NCBI GenBank assembly: GCA_009731375.1
Contig: BJOX01000086.1
Coordinates: 308,793-358,136, forward strand
DNA from: Paulinella micropora
Lineage: Eukaryota; Cercozoa; Imbricatea; Euglyphida
Direction of reading: 5' to 3'
Length of the DNA stretch: 49,344 bases
Part shown: positions 43,773 to 49,344 of the stretch, piece after piece
Position numbering within the stretch: position 1 is the stretch's first letter
Layout: every line of letters starts with the position of its first letter
Notes under the pieces: model-generated
Databases searched by the model: none
What the model saw: only the letters and a program-made list of their open reading frames with translations
Told to the model about the DNA's origin: nothing
Translations under genes and position numbers: made by a program

Positions 43773-43993
43773 TGCCGGTACCTCCGGCAATTGAACGTAC
43801 CCTGTCGACGGGGAAGGGGGGCGGGTCCGGGGGGGGGCCTTCCTTCTGGGATCCCCAGCCCTGCAATTGTACGTACCCCACGCGCGAATCAGCCGGCAGC
43901 AAAATGAATGGCTGAGAATGCTCCAAGGCTTTAAAAGTTCTGCCAGAGGGGTTTATGCCGGTTACCTCCGGCAATCGAACGTACCCTGTCGAC
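43773..43993. repeat. Pair of about 37-bp direct repeats with an internal hairpin
   Basis: TGCCGGT.ACCTCCGGCAAT followed by GAACGTACCCTGTCGAC occurs at 43773-43809 and 43956-43993, each followed by a G-rich run. GCCGG...CCGGC can form a short hairpin. Confidence 0.8.
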
Positions 43994-44008
43994 TGTGGAA
44001 AGGGGGGG

Positions 44009-44010
<2 letters not shown>

Positions 44011-44085
<75 letters not shown>

Positions 44086-44086
44086 T
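44011..44086. repeat. (TCTA)n microsatellite
   Basis: About 18 units directly after the second 37-bp repeat. Confidence 0.95.
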
Positions 44087-44146
44087 TATCTACTGAAAGT
44101 TAGACAGGACCTTTATGCGTATAATTCCGTGTATCTTTACAAGTCA

Positions 44147-44390
44147 AGGGTAAAGATACATCAATCATATATTCATACATATTCTTTCACCACACATAAG
44201 GGTTATTGGCGGTGGGGAGATGCATCACACGTTTGAGCTTAAAAACGACACCCCTGACATCCTTATTTCGAATCGTATCTCATACATACCATTTGAAATA
44301 AGCGTCCATACGCACCCCTTATACTGGATAGGGAGCCTAAGTGCTGCTCACCGTATTCCCAGTGTTATATATTATCCACTAGTATTTTAC
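44147..44390 (+). repeat. Dispersed repeat family, copy A
   Basis: Begins AGGGTAAAGATACATCAATC and matches 44689-44945 over about 240 bp with substitutions and indels. Shared blocks include ACCACACATAAGGGTTAT and ATAAGCGTCCATACGCACCC. No ORF or terminal repeat is obvious. Confidence 0.85.
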
Positions 44391-44422
44391 TCTTACTGTC
44401 TTAAATAATTAAAAAAACATAT

Positions 44423-44584
44423 ACTCTCTCTCTCTCTCTTCCTCTTTCTCTTTTTCTCTTTCTCTTTCTCTCGATCTCTCGATCTGTCTCTCTCTCTCTC
44501 TCTATCTATCTCTCTCTCTCTCGCTCTCTCTCTCTCTCACACACACACTCACTCACTCACACACACACACTCTCACCACACACG

Positions 44585-44633
<49 letters not shown>

Positions 44634-44686
44634 CCTCCCTCTCTCTCTCTCTCCCTCCCTCCCTCCCTCCCTCTCTCTCTCTCTGG
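44423..44686. repeat. (TC)n and (CA)n tract between the two dispersed repeats
   Basis: TC, TCCC, CA and CACT units only. Confidence 0.95.
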
Positions 44687-44688
44687 AA

Positions 44689-44945
44689 AGGGTAAAGATA
44701 CATCAATCATATATTCATACATATTCTTTCACCACACATAAGGGTTATGGGCGGCGGGGAGATGCATTAGCACGATGGACGGCTTAAAAACGACACCACT
44801 GACTTCCTTCTTTCGATGGTTACTCACAGATACCGTTTGGAATAAGCGTCCATACGCACCCCTTATATTGGTTGATCAAGGGAGTCAAAGTACTCACCCG
44901 ATTACCAGTGTTACAAATTCTACCCTGTATTCATAATATATTCAC
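44689..44945 (+). repeat. Dispersed repeat family, copy B
   Basis: Diverged direct duplicate of copy A. Its tail (TTACAAATTCTACCCTGTATT) recurs in part at about 45355-45385. Confidence 0.85.
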
Positions 44946-44974
44946 TGATACGATATAAAGCTAAATAAAAAACT

Positions 44975-45340
44975 TCTTCTTGTTATTGTTGTTCTTGTTC
45001 TTGTTTTTGTTGTTGTTCTTGTTCTTCTTGTTGTTGTTGTTGTTGTTGTTCTGGTTCTTGTTCTTGTTTCTCTCTCTCTGTCTCGACATCTCTCTCGATC
45101 TTTCTTCTCTATCTCCTCTTTCTCTCTCTCTATATATTACTTTAAAAAAATACCCTACATACATCATCAAAAACATATATACTCTCTCTCTTCTCTCTCG
45201 ATCTCTCTCGCTCTTTCTCTTTCTCTTCTCTTTCTCCTTCTCTCTCTCTCTCTCTTTCTCTTTCTCTTCCTCCTTCTCTCTCTCTCTGTGTTTCTCTTTC
45301 TCTCTCTCTCTCATCTCTCTCTCAATCGAGTGAAAGTACT
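44975..45340. repeat. (TTG/TTC)n and (TC)n tract
   Basis: Simple repeats with a short non-repeat island, ACTTTAAAAAAATACCCTAC, near 45139-45158. Confidence 0.9.
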
Positions 45341-45395
45341 CGGAGTGTTCCGGGTGTTGCATATTCTACCCTATATTCTTACTATACTTATGAAT
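45341..45395 (+). repeat. Dispersed repeat family, partial copy C
   Basis: AAAGTACTCGG...GTTGCATATTCTACCCTATATTC resembles the last 70 bases of copy B. Confidence 0.5.
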
Positions 45396-46026
45396 CATAA
45401 TCATTCTTTTCTATCTATTTCTCTCTTTCTTTTTCTCTTCCCTATTCTTTTTTTTTTCCTACTCTTTCTCTTTCTCTCTCTCTCTCTCTGTCTCTCTCTT
45501 TCTCTTCCTCTTTCTCTCGATCTCTCTCTCTCTCTCTCTCTCCCTCTCTCTCTCTTTTTTTTTTTCTCTCTCTTTCTCTCNNNNNNNNNNATTCTTTTTT
45601 TTTTCCTACTCTTTCTCTTTCTCTCTCTCTCTCTCTGTCTCTCTCTTTCTCTTCCTCTTTCTCTCGATCTCTCTCTCTCTCTCTCTCCCCCCCCCCCCTC
45701 TCTCTCTCTTTCTCTCTCGATCTCTCTTTCTCTTTCTTTCTCTTCCTCTCTTTCTCTTTCTTTCTCTTCCTCTCTCTCTCTCTCTCTTTCTCTTTCTCTC
45801 TCTCTCTTTCTCTTCCTCTTTCTCTCGATCTCTCTCTTTCTCTTCCTCTTTCTCTCTCTTCCTCTCTCTATCTCTCTCTCCCTCTCTCTCTCTCACTCGC
45901 TCTCTCTCTCTCTTTCTCTTTCTTTCTCTTCCTCTTTCTCTCGATCTCTCTTTTATCTCTCTCTTTCTTTCTCTTCCTCTTTCTCCCGATCCTCTCTCTC
46001 TCTTATCTCTCTCTTTCTTTCTCTTC

Positions 46027-46056
<30 letters not shown>
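45396..46056. repeat. (TC)n tract with a 10-N gap and duplicated flank
   Basis: N run 45581-45590. About 100 bases from 45591 repeat the sequence from 45444 (ATTC, T run, CCTACTCTTTCTC). The two sides are probably overlapping contig ends that were not merged. Confidence 0.85.
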
Positions 46057-46058
<2 letters not shown>

Positions 46059-46343
46059 CCCGTTGACTTTTGTCCTGTCTCTTGTTGGCTTCAGTTGTGC
46101 TGTTACTTTCTATCTGTTGCGGCAATTTAGGTTCCTATACTTTCTCTGGCGCCCTAGATGCATCTTAGTTCGTTATGGCCACGGTCCAGCCGTGGCTACT
46201 AAACTGCAACTACAACTGCAACTATTCAACTACAACTACAACTACAACTACAACTACAACTACAACTGCAACTACAACTAAAACATAATACAACAGCAGC
46301 AACAGCAATAACTCTTTCTTCCCTCTCTTTGGCGGAAATTATT
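46057..46343. other. Unique spacer with (CAACTA)n
   Basis: 46057-46200 is unique sequence without a supported gene. About 46203-46280 is CAACTA/CAACTG repeat. Confidence 0.6.
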
Positions 46344-46764
46344 CAGTGTTTTCGGGTCTATTTTTCTTTTTTTTTCGACGAGATGCCCCGATTCCGGGGC
46401 GCCGGCCCTTTTTGGTAGAGTGGAATTGATGTGGTCATGATGTGGGTTTCTTCACGTGATCTAAATTTACCATTGTGAGAAGGGAGAAACGGCACCCACC
46501 AACAACCATATTTTGTTGGCTGGTTTTTTACCAAGAGGGTACCGGACGTGCCAGAATAGCGGGCCGATGTAATCATTTTTTGAAGGACGAACGCAATAAC
46601 TAGAAGAATAGACCCCTACGTCTTTGGAGATATTGTTCTCTATGAAGACTTTATAATTATTTACCAGGAAAGCATATTAACTAAATTCAACACTCGTGCA
46701 ATACTATGCAAAAATAATCATCAGGTTTCCCAGAAAAAAAGGAAAAATAGACCCGAAAACACTG
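46344..46764. mobile_element. MITE-like element, 421 bp, with 32-bp terminal inverted repeats
   Basis: The left end is CAGTGTTTTCGGGTCTAT plus a T-rich stretch (46344-46376). The right end is its reverse complement (46733-46764), with about one mismatch. No coding capacity. CAGTG ends are common in Tc1/mariner-type elements, but a TA duplication is not clear (TT before, TA after), so the family is uncertain. The ends do not match the inverted repeats at 34.1 and 41.2 kb. Confidence 0.7.
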
Positions 46765-46975
46765 TACAGGCCGGGCCGCGTACGTTTCACGCGAATGCCA
46801 AACAATAATGAAACAAACGTTGGTATGGATATCTTCCAATATAATATTTTCCTTCTTTTTTTTGTTCCGTTTCCTCGAAAAGATCAACAATTTGCTCTCA
46901 AAATCAGCAGTACGTAAGAGGAAGGCATTATCAATTTAAGAAATTTGAATGAAAATCGAAGACGCACTGACGAGT
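46765..46975. other. Spacer without recognised features
   Basis: Unique sequence with only short frames. Confidence 0.5.
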
Positions 46976-47111
46976 AAAAACACACAGACACCCTCACTAC
47001 ACAAATACATACACAAATGCACACACACACACACACAAACAACACAGTGCACAGTTCCATACACACCACACCACGCACACACAACACACCGAGCTCTTTT
47101 CTTTCTCTTTT

Positions 47112-47152
<41 letters not shown>

Positions 47153-47279
47153 TTTCTTTCTTTGTTTCTTTGTTTGTTTCTTTCTTTCTCCTTTTCTTCT
47201 TCTTTCTTCTTCTTCTTCTCTTCTTCTTCTTCCTCCTCCTCCTCCTCTTCTTCTTCTTCTTCTTCTTCTTCTTGCTTCT

Positions 47280-47311
<32 letters not shown>

Positions 47312-47409
47312 TTCCTCCTCTTCTTCTTCTTGCTTCTTCTTGCTTCTTCCTTCTTCTTGCTTCTTCTTGCTTCTTCTTGCTTCTTCTTGCTTCTTCTTCT
47401 TCTTCTTCC

Positions 47410-47446
<37 letters not shown>

Positions 47447-47588
47447 GCTTCTTCTGGCTTCTTCTTGCTTCTTCTTGCTTCTTCTTCTTCTTCTTCTTCT
47501 TCTTCTTCTTCTTCTTCTTCTTCTTCTTCTTCTTCTTCTTCTTCTTCTTCTTCTTCTTCTTCTTCTTCTTCTTCTTCTTCTTCTTCAG
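46976..47588. repeat. (CA)n, (TTTC)n and (TTC)n microsatellites
   Basis: CA-rich to about 47090, TTTC to about 47190, then about 400 bp of TTC with TCC and TTGC variants. Long Ser, Phe, Leu or Lys frames here are repeat translations. Confidence 0.95.
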
Positions 47589-47823
47589 AAGTGTACAGGG
47601 AGAAGTAAAAGCTAGTTCATAAAAAGAGGCTAAATATGATAAGGGATCAGAAATGAAAAAAAAGAAAGGAAATATGAAGGGAGAGAAAACCAAGATTAAG
47701 GGAGAAATATAAAAGTACTAAATATGACAAGGTGACAGAAATGAAGGGAAAACGGAAAATACGAGGGGAGAAAAGGACCAGCAGGATATGTCGACGATGG
47801 AGACTGAAAAGAAACTAAGTGAA
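47589..47823. other. Purine-rich spacer
   Basis: Contains GTGTACAGGGAGAA and AAATATGA(T/C)AAG(G) motifs that recur at 47957-48010 and 48302-48345. No gene is supported. Confidence 0.5.
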
Positions 47824-47935
47824 CTCTTCTTCTTCTTCTTCTTCTTCTTCTTCTTCTTCTTCTTCTTCTTCTTCTTCTTCTTCTTCTTCTTCTTCTTCTC
47901 CTTCTTCGTTTTCTTCTTCGTTTTCTTCCTCTTTA
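47824..47935. repeat. (TTC)n microsatellite
   Basis: About 30 TTC units with GTT variants at the end. Confidence 0.95.
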
Positions 47936-48201
47936 ATCAAAACGAAAAGTAATTGTTCAGGGAGATAATTCAAAACCCAATCAAGGGGGAAACTACAGGG
48001 AGAAGGAAATTCTAATAGGAAAATATAATACAAGACTAATAGTAATATGACGATATTATTAAGCAAATAAATAGAGAAGAAAAAAAAGAAAAAAAAGAAA
48101 GAGAGAGCTGATATGAAGAACAATCAGTATAACAAGATATGAGCTAAATATGGAAACAGGAAAAAGAGGAGAAATGACAGAAAATAAATAGGGAGGAAAA
48201 A

Positions 48202-48241
<40 letters not shown>

Positions 48242-48500
48242 GAAGACTTCGTCTTGAAAGAAAAGTTCTTCTCTTCTTCTCAGAGTCTTTAATGAAATCG
48301 AAAGTGTACAGGGAGAAAAAGTTCAAGCTAAAAAAGAGGAAAAATCCTAAAATTGAATAATAATAGCAGATAAAGATGCAATATAAAGGCTAAAACCTCT
48401 ATCAAGTTTGTGTGGCGGCCTTGCAACTTTCCGGGCTACCACTGAAATCAAACGCCATTTCTACCATAGCATAGGTAGTAGTCACTTAGCAGTAATTCGA
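47936..48500. other. Purine-rich spacer with (GA)n
   Basis: Includes A14 and (GA)n at 48198-48238. No gene is supported. Confidence 0.5.
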
Positions 48501-48776
48501 AGAAGATGAAGAACAACAAGAAGAACCAGAAGCAGAAGAAGAAGAAGAAGAAGAAGAAGAAGAAGAAGAAGAAGAAGAAGAAGAAAAGGAAGAAGAGGAA
48601 GAAGAGGAAGGAGAGGAAGGAAGAAGAAGAAGAAGAAGAAGAAGGAGGAGGAGGAGAAGGGGAGGAGGAGGAGGAGAAGAAGAAGCAGAAGAAGAAGAAG
48701 AAGAGAACAAGAACAAGAACAAGAACAAGAACAGGAACAAGAACAACAGCAACAACAACAACAACAGCAACAACAA

Positions 48777-48808
<32 letters not shown>

Positions 48809-48860
48809 ACAACAACAAGGCGAAGGAAAGAAAGATTATTATTATTATTATTATTGTTAT
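48501..48860. repeat. (GAA)n, (AAC/CAG)n and (TTA)n microsatellites
   Basis: GAA/GGA to about 48700, AACAAG and CAACAG to about 48820, then TTA. Confidence 0.95.
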
Positions 48861-48882
48861 TATTGTTATCATTCCATGGAAG

Positions 48883-48963
48883 CACATGTCCGACAGGATC
48901 AGCCACTTGACTACGTCTTTTTAATGGAGGAACATGTCCGACAGGATGAGGGGCCACTTGACT
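48883..48963. repeat. Pair of about 31-bp direct repeats
   Basis: ACATGTCCGACAGGAT...GCCACTTGACT at 48884-48912 and 48932-48963. Confidence 0.8.
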
Positions 48964-48968
48964 GATGA

Positions 48969-49057
48969 GTCTTCTTCTTCTTCTTCTTCTTCTTCTTCTT
49001 CTTCTTCTTCTTCTTCTTCTTCTTCTTCTTCTTCTTCTTCCACTACTACTACTACTT

Positions 49058-49110
<53 letters not shown>

Positions 49111-49250
49111 TCTTTTTCTTCCTCTTCCTTCTCTTTTTGATTGTCTTTCTCTTTCCTTCTCTCTTCCTCCTCTTCTTTTCTTTCTTTCTTTCTTTCTTTC
49201 TTTCCTTCTTTCTTTCCTGATAATAATAATAATAACAATAATAATAGTGC
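48969..49250. repeat. (TTC)n, (TAC)n, (TTTC)n and (AAT)n microsatellites
   Basis: TTC to about 49040, TAC to about 49107, mixed TC and TTTC to 49215, then AAT to about 49246. Confidence 0.95.
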
Positions 49251-49344
49251 TTCTCTGTCAATGGCTGATGCATTTCTGCACATGCGCCTCCATCGTCTCA
49301 CCCGTGAGGGGAGTACGAAGAATTGACGATAGGCTCTAATGACA
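49251..49344. other. Unique end of window
   Basis: No feature is supported in these last bases. Confidence 0.4.

Noticed and set aside
47000-47700. Long poly-Ser, poly-Phe, poly-Leu and poly-Lys frames (also in 39240-39880, 42308-42814, 44960-46060 and 48450-49340)
   Set aside because: They are translations of microsatellites on both strands, with no domain, start context or splice signal.
48960-48972. CTGATGAG, resembling a hammerhead ribozyme core (also at 42058-42066)
   Set aside because: No matching GAAA segment with paired stems was found nearby; one site is followed only by TTC repeats and the other lies in an intron.

Overview
This is a eukaryotic nuclear genome window. It has genes split by GT-AG introns, LTR retrotransposons, an IS630/Tc1-like transposase, very abundant microsatellites and three assembly gaps (502, 593 and 10 N). 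I cannot name the species. The only host gene I recognise is a TXNDC12/ERp18-type thioredoxin with eleven introns, ten of them apparently 45-74 nt long. That gene, together with single-exon ribonuclease-inhibitor-type LRR units, fits an animal or a protist and does not decide between them.

Layout. Positions 1-4062 hold broken coding remnants: a plus-strand coiled-coil fragment and a minus-strand, frameshifted gag-like or transposon-like region. Positions 4063-32560 are one head-to-tail array of a Ty1/copia element, LTR-internal-LTR-internal-LTR-internal-LTR, with four 335-bp LTRs. The order is Gag, zinc knuckle, a charged linker with a Cys/His motif, protease, integrase, reverse transcriptase, RNase H, as in copia elements. 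All copies carry the same stops and frameshifts. The middle copy also has an N gap at a poly-G tract and an internal 3.1-kb tandem duplication. LTR1 differs from LTRs 2-4 at four sites, while LTRs 2-4 look identical. This suggests that one old, already defective insertion was amplified in place (or duplicated by the assembler).

Positions 32566-34084 are non-coding and AT-rich. Diverged inverted repeats near 34.1 and 41.2 kb enclose two divergently oriented genes. One is a multi-exon minus-strand gene with a frameshifted RanBP2-type zinc finger and acidic repeats. The other is a plus-strand DDE transposase with 38 residues between its second Asp and its Glu. Inside the minus-strand gene, on the opposite strand, sit three exact 84-nt LRR exons between two 65-bp copies of that gene's own repeat. 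Just outside the right inverted repeat lies the TXNDC12-like gene (41389-42919, minus).

Positions 42920-49344 contain almost only microsatellites, diverged tandem and dispersed repeats, a 421-bp MITE-like element (46344-46764) and no gene that I can support.
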